Source: Rheinheimera nanhaiensis E407-8 (GTDB lineage Bacteria; Pseudomonadota; Gammaproteobacteria; Enterobacterales; Alteromonadaceae). From it: a DNA stretch of 64,000 bases. This document shows, in pieces, positions 1 through 8,983 of this stretch; positions within the stretch are counted from its first letter, which is position 1, and the number at the start of each line of letters is the position of its first letter. A program made the position numbers and the translations under genes. Under the pieces are notes generated by a model. It had not been told where the DNA came from, ran no database searches, and saw only the letters and a program-made list of their open reading frames with translations. The stretch spans positions 62,001-126,000 of the forward strand of contig NZ_BAFK01000005.1 of NCBI RefSeq assembly GCF_000296695.1. The letters run 5' to 3'.

Positions 1-2
1 AA

Positions 3-701
3 GCGCTGCTCGACAGTTTAGGCATTGACAAGCTGCATGCGGTAATAGGGCCATCGATGGGCTCGTTTCAGGCCATTGAATGGGCAGTGCGTTACCCCGA
101 CAAGGTTGAACGGCTGCTGCCAGTGATTGGCAGCGCCTATATGGACAACTACAGTGCAATTAAACTGCAGCGCTGGGCCTACCCGATTTTACAAGATCCG
201 GCCTGGCAGGGCGGCGACTACTACGATAAAGGCCAGCCCTGGCAGGGCTTAAGCACGGCACTGGCTTACATTACCCAGGATGCCTTGCACCCGGACGGCT
301 TCAACCCACGCTATGCGGCCTTTAGCACCGATAAAGCCTTACATCAGGATATCCGCGCCCTGCCACAAGCCTGGCAGCAACTGCTGGCACAAGCCCGGCA
401 ACGGGCAGCAAAACAAGACGCCAACCATATTTTGTATTTAGTGCGGGCCTCGCAGCTGTGGCGAGCCGGCATGGGCGATAACTGGCAGCAGGCACTGGGC
501 CGGGTGAAAGCCAAAACGCTGTTTTTGCCCGCCAGCGGTGATTTACTGCTACCACCGGCATTAAGCCAGCACAGCGTCAAGGTAATGCAGGCAGCCGGTA
601 ACAGCGCACAATATGGCGAGATCCCCGGCAGCTTTGGTCATTTAGACGGCGTACTGGGCATCAGCACTGTGGCCAGCCAAATCAGTGATTTTTTAAAATA
701 A
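3..701 (+). CDS. MetX-like alpha/beta hydrolase, 5' end outside window
   Basis: The reading frame is open from the window edge, so the N-terminal third is missing. The visible part has a nucleophile elbow GPSMGS followed by QAIEWAVRYPDKV, the layout of homoserine O-acetyltransferase (MetX) family hydrolases (classical form GGSMGGMQALEWA). Near the C-terminus an Asp in ASGDLLLPP and a His in GSFGHLDG would complete a Ser-Asp-His triad. Family members transfer an acyl group to homoserine or related alcohols, or act as plain hydrolases. The Gly-to-Ser change after the elbow and the lack of other met genes nearby leave the substrate open. A terminator follows directly. Confidence 0.75.
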   Translation, partial: ALLDSLGIDKLHAVIGPSMGSFQAIEWAVRYPDKVERLLPVIGSAYMDNYSAIKLQRWAYPILQDPAWQGGDYYDKGQPWQGLSTALAYITQDALHPDGFNPRYAAFSTDKALHQDIRALPQAWQQLLAQARQRAAKQDANHILYLVRASQLWRAGMGDNWQQALGRVKAKTLFLPASGDLLLPPALSQHSVKVMQAAGNSAQYGEIPGSFGHLDGVLGISTVASQISDFLK

Positions 702-721
702 CGACAGTGCCATTTCCTGGT

Positions 722-750
722 AGGCGCTGCTGGTTTTGGGCGCCTTTTTT
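722..750 (+). terminator. Rho-independent terminator after the MetX-like gene
   Basis: A 6-bp stem (AGGCGC at 722-727 with GCGCCT at 740-745) is followed by a run of six T. It lies 20 bases after the stop codon of the hydrolase. Confidence 0.7.
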
Positions 751-879
751 CTTTGCCGATAAAAAATTTCGCTAACCGGCTAATTATCCGCTAAAACTAT
801 CGGGCAGTGCCTTGCAAAAGCATGGCAGTCAGGCAAGATAGCAGTTTTACAACAAACTGATTTTTAAAAGGAAGTAACC

Positions 880-2760
880 ATGGCCTATGATTACGGCAGT
901 GAATCGCTTGGCATCCGTAACCCGTTTAAAGCTGAAGGCTTATTGCGCGCCATTCGCGGCCTGCTGGTAAGCTTACTGGGTATTTACCCACTGCTGCAGG
1001 TGGTGAGTCTGGTGCAGCAGGATAAAACCTTGGCCTGGATTTATGCCGCAGTCGGTTTTATGTTGCTGGCCGGTGGCCTGCGGGCGCTGGGTGGCGGTAT
1101 TTTTCAGATGCTGCGTTTTTTTGTTGGCCGCAGCGTACCCACCTCGCTGGCACCTAATTACAGTAAGTCTGAGCGTGAAAGCGCTAAACTGGAACAACCG
1201 CATTATAAAAGCATCGATTTAGAAGAGATGCTGATGGGGCGGAAAAACAAAACCTTTGTCGAGCCGGTAGGCTTTATCTCCCGCCTGGTGCACACCCTGG
1301 TGCCCAAGCTGATTTTTCTACCCTACCCACTGCGTAACCTGGCGCAGCGCTTTGCCGGCGCGCTGATTGCCACTGCGATAGCGCTGGTGGCCTATGCATT
1401 AACCGCCTTTGTCTGCCTGACAGGGCTGGCCGGTGACACCGGCGATATCCTGCTGCCGTTCTTTTCTTTTGTGCTGGTGGTGTACCTTATTTTAACCTGG
1501 CGCGCGGCCAGCACCGTGTACCGGCAGGCGGAGAAAAGCATTGAAACCCAGGGCAACCTGAAGCTGGCCAAAATTATGGCGTTCGCTATTCTGGCACCGG
1601 TACTGCTGGGGCTGGGCATTAATTATCTGCTGCAGCAACCAGAGGTGCGCCAGTTTGTCACCGAGCTGCAACAATCCGAGCTGCAAAGCTTTGCTGTTAC
1701 ACCGCAATTGTTGTTAGTACTGCTGTTTGCTGCCTTAAGCGGCGCCTTTATCTTCCTGCTGCTAAAACAGCGTACTGCCCAGGTGCAGGCGCAAACCAAA
1801 GTGTCGGAGTACCGCGCCAACTGGCAGGAGAATATTCACCCGCGTGAGCTGTTTGTTAATATCGACAATATCGTGATGGCAAACCGCCGTTATAAAGAGA
1901 TCCCGAACCGGGTGTACCGCGAGCTTAACCCCAGCCTGAACGAACAATCTGAAAGCAAAGGCGATTTTAGCGGCGAAGTGATGATTGAAACCCAGCCGGC
2001 TTATGCGCCGCTGCAACATAGTGCCCTGTTTAAACAGCTGCGGCTGTGGGCCACAATTTGCGGCCAGCTATTACTGCTGATTGGCCCCTTTATTCTGTTT
2101 TATCTGCTGTTTGAAGCGCAGACGATGCTAACGCTTATTCGCGAATACACCGCCTTGGCACGCCCCAGCGATGCGCTGACACAAGGCTTTGTGGTGAATA
2201 TGTTTAATGAAAGCCAGTTTATTTTAAGCCTGATTTTTAGCTGGTTTATTTGTCACAGCTTTGGCCGCTTGCTGGAAAACTACAGCCACACTTTTTGGGC
2301 CGAGCTGAATTTTGACTCCTTACTGGTGTACTTAAAATGCGAAGGCACCTACACCCAAAGTAAACTGACCACAGGTAAAGGCATTTACGACTCTACCTCG
2401 TCCGAAAACTACGTGATGCGCTCATCATTAACGCCCTGGATCATCAGCTCACGCATTATGAGCAGCACCTTTGCCGACAGCGGCGCGAAAAACGTGGAAC
2501 ACCCGCGGCATATTCTGGAAATGCAGGACAACCCGCAAGAGATGCAGGCGATACTGGATGATATTCAAAGCTTCCTGTCCGAGCGCGAAACCATTGCCAA
2601 TATTAAGAACGCGCAGGATCTATCTAACACCGAGCAAATTTATCAGATTAACCAGCAATCGCGCGCTATGCCGGTGACCGGCGATCAGGCCACGTTAGCC
2701 AGCCCGCAGCAAGACGCCGAGGCCAGCACCAACCTGCCGCACGAGCAAAGTAAAGACTAG
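880..2760 (+). CDS. Unrecognised inner-membrane protein with about eight TM segments
   Basis: I do not recognise this 626-residue protein. Hydrophobic segments lie near residues 22-42, 52-72, 160-185, 187-206, 230-250, 270-298, 387-412 and 440-460. Polar loops of about 85 residues sit between TM2 and TM3 and again before TM7, and the last 160 residues are hydrophilic and probably cytoplasmic. There is no signal peptide and no motif I can tie to an enzyme. The ATG is preceded by AAGGAAG at good spacing. The gene stands alone, with terminators on both sides, so context gives no function. Confidence 0.8.
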   Translation: MAYDYGSESLGIRNPFKAEGLLRAIRGLLVSLLGIYPLLQVVSLVQQDKTLAWIYAAVGFMLLAGGLRALGGGIFQMLRFFVGRSVPTSLAPNYSKSERESAKLEQPHYKSIDLEEMLMGRKNKTFVEPVGFISRLVHTLVPKLIFLPYPLRNLAQRFAGALIATAIALVAYALTAFVCLTGLAGDTGDILLPFFSFVLVVYLILTWRAASTVYRQAEKSIETQGNLKLAKIMAFAILAPVLLGLGINYLLQQPEVRQFVTELQQSELQSFAVTPQLLLVLLFAALSGAFIFLLLKQRTAQVQAQTKVSEYRANWQENIHPRELFVNIDNIVMANRRYKEIPNRVYRELNPSLNEQSESKGDFSGEVMIETQPAYAPLQHSALFKQLRLWATICGQLLLLIGPFILFYLLFEAQTMLTLIREYTALARPSDALTQGFVVNMFNESQFILSLIFSWFICHSFGRLLENYSHTFWAELNFDSLLVYLKCEGTYTQSKLTTGKGIYDSTSSENYVMRSSLTPWIISSRIMSSTFADSGAKNVEHPRHILEMQDNPQEMQAILDDIQSFLSERETIANIKNAQDLSNTEQIYQINQQSRAMPVTGDQATLASPQQDAEASTNLPHEQSKD

Positions 2761-2778
2761 TGCCTTTAGAATAACGCG

Positions 2779-2810
2779 AAAATGGGGTCAGAGCTCTCTG
2801 ACCCCATTTT
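2779..2810. terminator. Perfect 15-bp palindromic hairpin, likely bidirectional terminator or REP-like repeat
   Basis: Bases 2779-2793 (AAAATGGGGTCAGAG) are the exact reverse complement of 2796-2810, with only CT between them. The A-rich and T-rich ends make it a plausible terminator in both directions. The GGGGTCAGAG/CTCTGACCCC core resembles dispersed REP-like palindromes common in proteobacteria. Only one copy is present in this window. Confidence 0.65.
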
Positions 2811-2895
2811 AAATACGTGTTTTGCGCCGTTAAAGTTAGCAATTTAGTAACACTATGCCACACTGGTTAGCAACAAAGTTAATTCAGGTGGACAA

Positions 2896-3648
2896 ATGAA
2901 GTTATTGCTCAGCTTAGCATGGTTGCTATTCGCCGTTACCCCTTTGTATAGCCAAAGCGAAACCTTATTACTGGCCAGCAGCAATTATTACCCGCATTAT
3001 GCTGAAGACTTACCCAAGCAAGGTGCCGTGAGTGAACTGGTGCGTCAGGCGTTTATATTGCAGGGTATCGATATAGAAATAGCCTTTATGCCTTTTGCCC
3101 GCGCGTACCGTGAAAGCCTGCAAGCTAACTATATCGGCCTGATTGCCGCCTGGTATGATGATGAACGCGCACAGCATTTTTATTACTCACAGCCACTGTA
3201 CGCTAATCATATTGTGTTTTTTAAACGCAAAGGCATGCAAATTCAGTACAGCGATTATGCCGATATTGCCCGGCAGCGGCTAAGGCTGGCGTTGGTGCAG
3301 GGCTATTTACAACCGCCCGGTTTGGTTGAAAGTACACCTAATATGGTAAGTGTGGCACTGGACGAACAAGCCTTTCAGATGCTGGCCCGCAGCCGGGTTG
3401 ATTTGGTACCTGCTGACAAACTGAATGGCCTTTACCTGTTACAGCATAAATTGCCTCAGTATGCTGATACTCTGGATTGGTTAACGCCGGCGCTTGAACT
3501 CAGGCCGATGTATCTGCTGCTGTCTAAGCGGGATCCACGCTCGGAGCAGCTGATGCAACAGTTTAATCAGGGCCTGGCTGAGCTTAGACAGAGTGGCCAG
3601 TATCAACGCATATTGCACGCCTTACTACCACAGCACAGCGAGCCTTGA
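2896..3648 (+). CDS. Periplasmic solute-binding protein (SBP_bac_3-like)
   Basis: This 250-residue protein has a cleavable signal peptide (about residues 1-19). The rest has the two-lobe layout of the type-3 extracellular solute-binding family, including an early YYPHY segment, the MPFARAYRESLQ region typical of the alpha-proteobacterial/Shewanella-type amino-acid-binding homologues, and a C-terminal helix ending in LRQSGQYQRIL. No permease or ATPase of the amino-acid type lies next to it, so it may be an orphan binding protein or sensor. The ATG follows AGGTGG. It converges with fbpC, leaving only 5 bases between the stop codons. Confidence 0.8.
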   Translation: MKLLLSLAWLLFAVTPLYSQSETLLLASSNYYPHYAEDLPKQGAVSELVRQAFILQGIDIEIAFMPFARAYRESLQANYIGLIAAWYDDERAQHFYYSQPLYANHIVFFKRKGMQIQYSDYADIARQRLRLALVQGYLQPPGLVESTPNMVSVALDEQAFQMLARSRVDLVPADKLNGLYLLQHKLPQYADTLDWLTPALELRPMYLLLSKRDPRSEQLMQQFNQGLAELRQSGQYQRILHALLPQHSEP

Positions 3649-3653
3649 CACCG

Positions 3654-4691
3654 TTAACAGCGGGGAAACAGCACTAAGTGATCTAAATCCAGCCGGATGC
3701 CGATTTGCTCACCCACCGCATGGTTGTGATGGCTTAACGCCAGACATTGCACCAGCTCGCCAGTGCGCAGCTTTAGCTGATACAAAATATGCGAGCCGCG
3801 AAAGGCTTTGTCTACCACCTGCGCGGTAATACCGCTGGCATCGTCGTGCACAATGTCGTCGGGCCGGATCAGCACATCCACCTGATCGCCGGCCTGCACG
3901 GTGCTGACATAACGCTGGGTAAAGGTGCCCAGATTGGTCTGTACCTGCTGGCTGTCGAGCATAGTGCCGGGGATCAGCACGCCGCGGCCAATAAAGTCGG
4001 CCACGAAGCGGTTAGCTGGTTTATGGTACAGCTCGTATGGCGTGGCCCATTGCTGCAGACGGCCAAACTCCATCACCCCTATCATATCGGCCATGGCAAA
4101 GGCTTCGTTTTGATCGTGCGTAACCATAATGGCGGTGATGCGCAGCTGTTGCAAAATCTGCCGGATCTCACGCGCCAAACCTTCACGCAGCTCGGTATCC
4201 AGGCTGGAGAATGGCTCGTCCAACAATAGCACCCGCGGCTTGGGTGCCAGTGCCCGTGCCAGCGCCACCCGCTGTTGCTGGCCGCCGGATAACTGATGGA
4301 TATAGCGCTGGCCCAGATCCGGCAACCCGACTAATTGCAGCAGTTGCTTTACCTGCGCCGCCTTGTCGGCTTTGCTCAGTTTGCCCAGCCCAAAAGCAAT
4401 GTTGTCCGCCACATTTAAATGCGGAAACAGCGCAAAGTCCTGAAACACCATGCCGACCTGACGCAGCTCCGGCGCTAATTGCAGCTCACTGCTACTGACC
4501 GGCTGCCGCTGCAGGCTAATCACGCCGGAAGCCACCGGTTCAAAGCCGGCAATAGCACGTAATAAGGTAGTTTTACCGCAACCGGACGGCCCGACTAAAC
4601 AGCCAATCTGGCCCTGCGCTAACGACAGGCTAACCTCTTTAACCACGGTGTGGCCGCCGTAGGCAACGGCAACCTGTTGTAATTCCAGCAT
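3654..4691 (-). CDS. fbpC: Ferric-iron ABC transporter ATP-binding protein
   Basis: At 345 residues this is the normal length for FbpC/AfuC. Walker A GPSGCGKTT lies at residues 34-42, the signature LSGGQ at 134-138, Walker B VLLLDEP at 154-160 and the H-loop His at 192. The last 100 residues form a TOBE-type domain (IRPDDIV...). It would power Fe3+ import through the FbpB permease, loaded by FbpA. Its ATG overlaps the fbpB stop by one base (TAATG), which implies translational coupling. The class also includes sulfate and spermidine ATPases, but the adjacent iron-type permease and binding protein settle the assignment. Confidence 0.9.
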   Translation of the reverse strand: MLELQQVAVAYGGHTVVKEVSLSLAQGQIGCLVGPSGCGKTTLLRAIAGFEPVASGVISLQRQPVSSSELQLAPELRQVGMVFQDFALFPHLNVADNIAFGLGKLSKADKAAQVKQLLQLVGLPDLGQRYIHQLSGGQQQRVALARALAPKPRVLLLDEPFSSLDTELREGLAREIRQILQQLRITAIMVTHDQNEAFAMADMIGVMEFGRLQQWATPYELYHKPANRFVADFIGRGVLIPGTMLDSQQVQTNLGTFTQRYVSTVQAGDQVDVLIRPDDIVHDDASGITAQVVDKAFRGSHILYQLKLRTGELVQCLALSHHNHAVGEQIGIRLDLDHLVLFPRC

Positions 4692-6331
4692 TAGGAAGCC
4701 TCTCCATTTACCGCTTTCACCGAGCGGGCCAGCAGCATAACCGGCAGCAAACTGACCAGTACTATCGCCAGCGCTGGTAAGGCTGCATCCGCTAACCGCT
4801 CGTCTGACGCCAGCTCGTAAGTACGCACCGCCAGCGTATTAAAATTAAACGGGCGTAAGATCAGCGTAGCCGGCAATTCTTTAAGTACGTCCACAAATAC
4901 CAGCAGCAGCGCCGTTAGCACGCTGGAACGCAGCAGTGGCACATGCACTTTTTTCAGCACGCCAAGCGGGCTGAAACCCAGCGAGCGGGCGGCATTATCC
5001 ATACTGGGTTTAATCCGCTGCAGCCCGGCCTCAACACTGTGCAGCGACACGGCTAAAAAGCGCACACTGTAGGCCAGCACTAAGGCAAATAAGGTACCGG
5101 AGAAAATCAGCCCGGTGCGTACACCAAACCAGTGTTCGGCCAGCGCATCAATACGCCCATCCAGATAAGCCAGCGGTATCATTACACCAATGGCAATCAC
5201 AGTGCCGGGTACAGCATAGCCCAGCGCCGCTACACGCACCGGCGCCTGCACCAGTACGTCGCGTCTTAGCCGTTTGCCATAAGCAAACAACAGTGCCAAC
5301 AGTACCGCTACCACAGCGGCCAGCGCCGCCAGCGAGAAGCTGTTCCACACCAGAGTAATAAACTGCTGATTAAAGGTAACCTGATAGTTACTTAGTGCCC
5401 AACTGCTAAGCTGCAGTGCCGGCACCACAAAGCCAAACAACACCGGCAGGCAACATAGCAGTAATAACAACATTTGCCGGCTCAGACTCACGGTTCTCAG
5501 GCTTACCGGTTGGCTGCGCTGGCCCTGATGATAATAGCGGATTTTACGCCGCGACCACTGCTCCAGCAGCAGCAACACTAACACAAAGCCAGTCAGCAAA
5601 GCGGCCAGTTGCGCCGCGCCAGCCTGGCTACCCATACCAAACCAGGTGCGGAAAATACCGGTGGTAAAGGTTGTTACGCCAAAGTATTGCACAGTGCCGT
5701 AGTCGGCGAAGGCCTCCATCATCGCCAGCGCGGTGCCGGTTAAAATAGCCGGCCGCGCCAGTGTCAACGCCACCCGCCAGAAGTGCTGCCGGGGTGTTAA
5801 CCCCAGCGTGCGGCTGGCTTCAAACAGGGAGGCAGACTGTTCACTAAAGGCGGTGCGCGCCAGCATATACACATAAGGATACAGTACCAGTGACAGCATA
5901 ATAATGGCGCCGCCCAACGAGCGGATCTCGGGAAACCAGTAGTCGCCATAGCGCCAACCGGTCAACTCACGGATATAGCTTTGCAATGGGCCGGCAAAGT
6001 CCAGCAGCCCGGTGTAGGTATAAGCAATAATATAGGCCGGCATGGCCAGTGGCAGCAGCAACATCCACTGCAACAGCCGCCGGCCAACAAACTGATACTG
6101 GCTGATAAGCCAGGCACTGCCAGTGCCGAGCAATAAAGCGCCCAGCCCGGTTCCGCCGGCTAACAACAGCGAATTGAGTACATAGTCGGCCAGTACCGTC
6201 TGGCGTAAATGCTGCCAAATCTCAGTTTCTGGCTGTAACAGACTGGCAAAAATCACCAGCAGCGGTAAGGCTAACAGCAGCGCTGGCAGCAGCACTGCCC
6301 AGCGCCAGATATCGCGCCAGCCTGTCAACAT
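4691..6331 (-). CDS. fbpB: Ferric-iron ABC transporter permease (fused two-half type)
   Basis: A 546-residue inner-membrane protein with about twelve hydrophobic segments arranged as two homologous permease halves, the usual FbpB/SfuB form. Each half carries an EAA-type cytoplasmic loop (EASRTLGLTPRQHFWRVALTLARPA in part, and NAARSLGFSPLGVLKKVHVPLL in part) that docks on the ATPase. It forms the channel for Fe3+ released by FbpA. It lies between fbpA (38 bases upstream) and fbpC (one-base overlap), so the three probably form one transcript starting at the Fur-like box before fbpA. Confidence 0.9.
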   Translation of the reverse strand: MLTGWRDIWRWAVLLPALLLALPLLVIFASLLQPETEIWQHLRQTVLADYVLNSLLLAGGTGLGALLLGTGSAWLISQYQFVGRRLLQWMLLLPLAMPAYIIAYTYTGLLDFAGPLQSYIRELTGWRYGDYWFPEIRSLGGAIIMLSLVLYPYVYMLARTAFSEQSASLFEASRTLGLTPRQHFWRVALTLARPAILTGTALAMMEAFADYGTVQYFGVTTFTTGIFRTWFGMGSQAGAAQLAALLTGFVLVLLLLEQWSRRKIRYYHQGQRSQPVSLRTVSLSRQMLLLLLCCLPVLFGFVVPALQLSSWALSNYQVTFNQQFITLVWNSFSLAALAAVVAVLLALLFAYGKRLRRDVLVQAPVRVAALGYAVPGTVIAIGVMIPLAYLDGRIDALAEHWFGVRTGLIFSGTLFALVLAYSVRFLAVSLHSVEAGLQRIKPSMDNAARSLGFSPLGVLKKVHVPLLRSSVLTALLLVFVDVLKELPATLILRPFNFNTLAVRTYELASDERLADAALPALAIVLVSLLPVMLLARSVKAVNGEAS

Positions 6332-6369
6332 CTGGTGCTTACCTTGTTACAACATACTGATTTCAAATA

Positions 6370-7392
6370 TTACTTCCAGCCAGCGCGGTCCATTACACGG
6401 ATCGCCTCGGCGTTTAATTCACCCAATTTGCCCAATTGTAACTGGTCTGCTTTAAATTCTCCAAAGCCCTGTAAGATAGTACTTACCTGCACACCCGCAC
6501 GCACCGGATATTCGTGGTTAGTTTCGGCATACCACTGCTGGGCTTCTGCGGTCGTCATATACTCCAGCAGCTTAACCGCTTCAGCTTTGTTGGGCGCATA
6601 TTTCGCCACACCGGCGCCGGAGATATTAATATGCGCACCGCGGCCAGCCTGATTTGGCCAGAACACCTTTACTTTTTCTGCTGCGGCTTTGTCTTTAGGG
6701 TCGGCCAGCATGCCGCCTAGGTAATAGGTATTGGCGATAGCAAGATCACAGACACCGGCCGCAGCGGCTTTGATCTGGTCACGGTCGCCGCCTTTGGGTG
6801 GCATGGCAAAATTCGCTGCAAAACCCCGTGCCCACTGTTCTGCTGCCGCAGCACCATCATGCGCTATCATGCTAGCGGTCATTGACTGGTTATAAATATT
6901 GTCTGATGAACGCACACAAATTTTACCCTTCCACTTCGGGCTCGCTAAATCTTCGTAGGTTGACAGCTGTTTCGGGTCGACTTTTCCCGGCACATATAAA
7001 ATCGGCCGCGCCCGCATGGTTAAACCAAACCATTGGCCTGCCGGGTCGCGCATTTCCACCGGAATGGTGCCGGTTAATACCGCTGATTCAATGGCCTGTA
7101 GCACGCCTTGCTGTTTGGCACGGTATAACCGGCCGACATCGGTGCTAATTAGTACATCGGCTGGGCTGTTACGGCCTTCGCTTGCCATGCGGCTAATCAA
7201 TTCATCCGGCTTACCGGTGATCAGATTAACTTTAATACCGGTTTCGCTGCTGAATTTATCCAGCAGAGGTTTTATCAGCTCTTCCTGCCGCGCTGAGTAG
7301 ATATTCACTTCGCTGGCCTGCGCTGTAGACAGATTAAACAATGCCGTTAACACGGCTGCGCCCACTAAACTTAATGCCTTAACTGATTTCAT
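6370..7392 (-). CDS. fbpA: Periplasmic ferric-iron-binding protein
   Basis: I start this at the ATG at 7392: it follows AGGAG at 7 bases and gives a clean signal peptide (MKSVKALSLVGAAVLTALF, cleaved near STAQA). The mature protein begins with VNIYSARQEELIKPLL, the hallmark of FbpA/FutA-type Fe3+-binding proteins. Near residue 220 the ANTYYLGG segment carries the tandem tyrosines that coordinate iron in this family. It captures Fe3+ in the periplasm and passes it to FbpBC. A Fur-like site lies about 55-70 bases upstream of the start. Confidence 0.92.
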   Translation of the reverse strand: MKSVKALSLVGAAVLTALFNLSTAQASEVNIYSARQEELIKPLLDKFSSETGIKVNLITGKPDELISRMASEGRNSPADVLISTDVGRLYRAKQQGVLQAIESAVLTGTIPVEMRDPAGQWFGLTMRARPILYVPGKVDPKQLSTYEDLASPKWKGKICVRSSDNIYNQSMTASMIAHDGAAAAEQWARGFAANFAMPPKGGDRDQIKAAAAGVCDLAIANTYYLGGMLADPKDKAAAEKVKVFWPNQAGRGAHINISGAGVAKYAPNKAEAVKLLEYMTTAEAQQWYAETNHEYPVRAGVQVSTILQGFGEFKADQLQLGKLGELNAEAIRVMDRAGWK

Positions 7393-7444
7393 CACCAAAC
7401 TCCTGAAGGAAAGGGGAAACGCAAAAGATAGGCTATCTAAGCAT

Positions 7445-7463
7445 AAATACGAATAATTCTCAA
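7445..7463 (-). promoter_or_regulatory. Putative Fur box upstream of fbpA
   Basis: On the minus strand the 19-mer reads TTGAGAATTATTCGTATTT, close to the Fur 7-1-7 pattern TGATAATnATTATCA (10 of 14 defined positions). It sits where a promoter for fbpABC should be, consistent with iron repression. Confidence 0.65.
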
Positions 7464-7487
7464 CGAGATTTCGCTTAAACAAATAAA

Positions 7488-7515
7488 AAAGCCGTTAATC
7501 TTACTTAACGGCTTT
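7488..7515 (-). terminator. Rho-independent terminator after the AztD-like gene
   Basis: An 11-bp stem, AAAGCCGTTAA (7488-7498) with TTAACGGCTTT (7505-7515), runs into a T-rich tract on the minus strand. It separates the zinc-related gene from the downstream fbpA promoter. Confidence 0.85.
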
Positions 7516-7539
7516 GATCAGTAAAAAGCGGGCAGCGTT

Positions 7540-8919
7540 TTAGTGAGCGTGCGCGTCAGCCGCTTGCGCTATACCTAACCACACCAGCTTGTGCGGCATA
7601 AAGTTCAGCTGCTTAGTGGCCACCACTTCAGCATCAGCAATATCGATTGTCAGTAGTGTGCTGTCGATGGGGTTAGTCACATAAACTTTGTCATCACTGG
7701 CCGAGACCGCCAGTTCAAAACGGCTGCCACTTGGCATAGTGCTGATATCAGCGGTGGTTAGTTGCACTTTAGCGGCAAACTCAAAGGCGGGTTCTTCTGC
7801 TGCCCCTTCATGCTCATGGCCGTGATAATTCAGAATGGTTAAATAACCCTGATTATCCAGCAGGACAAATTTTTCGCCCTTATCGGCAAAGCCGTAGCCA
7901 ATAATGCCGGCGCCTTCGCCGCCCTGCCAGTCTACCAGCGCCATTTCGCCATCTTCAGCATGAATAGCAAACATGCTGCTGCCGGCAAAGCCTACCAGAT
8001 GCTCGGCATGCTCAGCCCCCACCAGGGTACCAATGCGCATGGTGCCGGTAAAATCGTCGGTGTTGGTAATTTTGCTGGCGGTAAAAGTTTCGCCTTCTTG
8101 TGTAATCACTAACACACCGTCAGTACAACCAAAGGCAATCACGTGCGCGTTTTGCGCACTGCCATGTAACCCCGGGCAAGTTTCGGCAAATACCAGCTCT
8201 TCATCAAAGTGATCACCATGCGCATGATACAGGGCTACCTTATCTGGCAAGGTGGTGGCACTGTCGGCATCGCGCACGGTAGACACTAAGTACTCGCCAC
8301 GCGGCTGGGCTGCACCGTGCATATGAATGCTGTAATGCAGCACCGGAAAGCCATTACTGTCGGTAGTAATATCCGCATCGGTAATGACCGCCACTGCCGC
8401 TGGTGTGCTGCTATTCACATCGCCGTCAAAAAATACGGCGCTCTGGCTGCCATTGCTGCTAATGTGAGTTGGCCGGCTTTCTGACAAGACAAAACTACTC
8501 AGCGCAGGCGCCTGCTGGTAATCATGCAGATGATCAACATGATCTTCCTGGAATAAACCACCGTCGATAAATTCGACTCTGTCGGTAGTGCGCTGCACCA
8601 CCAACGCGTAGCGCTTACCGGCAGAGGCAGCTAGCGCAGAAGGGGTATCGGCTACAGCAAAGGTGTCTAGCAGGCTGCCATCTTGCAGCTCGTACACTGA
8701 TACCAGGTTGGAGTCTTTGGCTGAGATCACCAGCCGGCCGGCGGTGCTGATACCACCATGATCGTGGTCGTGATCATCATCGTGATCATGGTCATCATCG
8801 ACCGCGATCGGGTCTTTCTCGACGATATTAGTGGTACTATCGCCACAGGCCGCCAGCATCGACGAGGCAATAAGCAGCGCCACCAGGCTTAATTTTGTTT
8901 TTACTTGCGCTTGTAACAT
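7540..8919 (-). CDS. His/Asp-rich beta-propeller lipoprotein, AztD-like zinc chaperone
   Basis: This 459-residue protein starts with a lipoprotein signal ending in the lipobox LAAC (Cys about 25). It then has an acidic His-rich run (DDDHDHDDDHDHDHGG), a second short His cluster (HGHEHEG) and a C-terminal AHAH. The body has repeated short beta-strand blocks (VYELQDGSLLDTF, KVYVTNPIDSTLLTIDI) typical of YncE/AztD-type propellers. AztD proteins are periplasmic zinc metallochaperones. The gene lies 64 bases downstream of a ZnuD-like receptor whose loops carry similar His clusters, so the two probably handle zinc together. The lipid anchor differs from soluble AztD. Confidence 0.7.
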   Translation of the reverse strand: MLQAQVKTKLSLVALLIASSMLAACGDSTTNIVEKDPIAVDDDHDHDDDHDHDHGGISTAGRLVISAKDSNLVSVYELQDGSLLDTFAVADTPSALAASAGKRYALVVQRTTDRVEFIDGGLFQEDHVDHLHDYQQAPALSSFVLSESRPTHISSNGSQSAVFFDGDVNSSTPAAVAVITDADITTDSNGFPVLHYSIHMHGAAQPRGEYLVSTVRDADSATTLPDKVALYHAHGDHFDEELVFAETCPGLHGSAQNAHVIAFGCTDGVLVITQEGETFTASKITNTDDFTGTMRIGTLVGAEHAEHLVGFAGSSMFAIHAEDGEMALVDWQGGEGAGIIGYGFADKGEKFVLLDNQGYLTILNYHGHEHEGAAEEPAFEFAAKVQLTTADISTMPSGSRFELAVSASDDKVYVTNPIDSTLLTIDIADAEVVATKQLNFMPHKLVWLGIAQAADAHAH

Positions 8920-8983
8920 AACATCTCCATATCAAATAAAAAGTTGCCGCAGGTCAGGAACCGGCGTACCTGCGGCAAAAAAA

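Noticed and set aside
3789..4229. Plus-strand open frame of about 146 codons opposite fbpC
   Set aside because: fbpC has full ABC ATPase motifs throughout the region; the opposite frame has no signal of coding.
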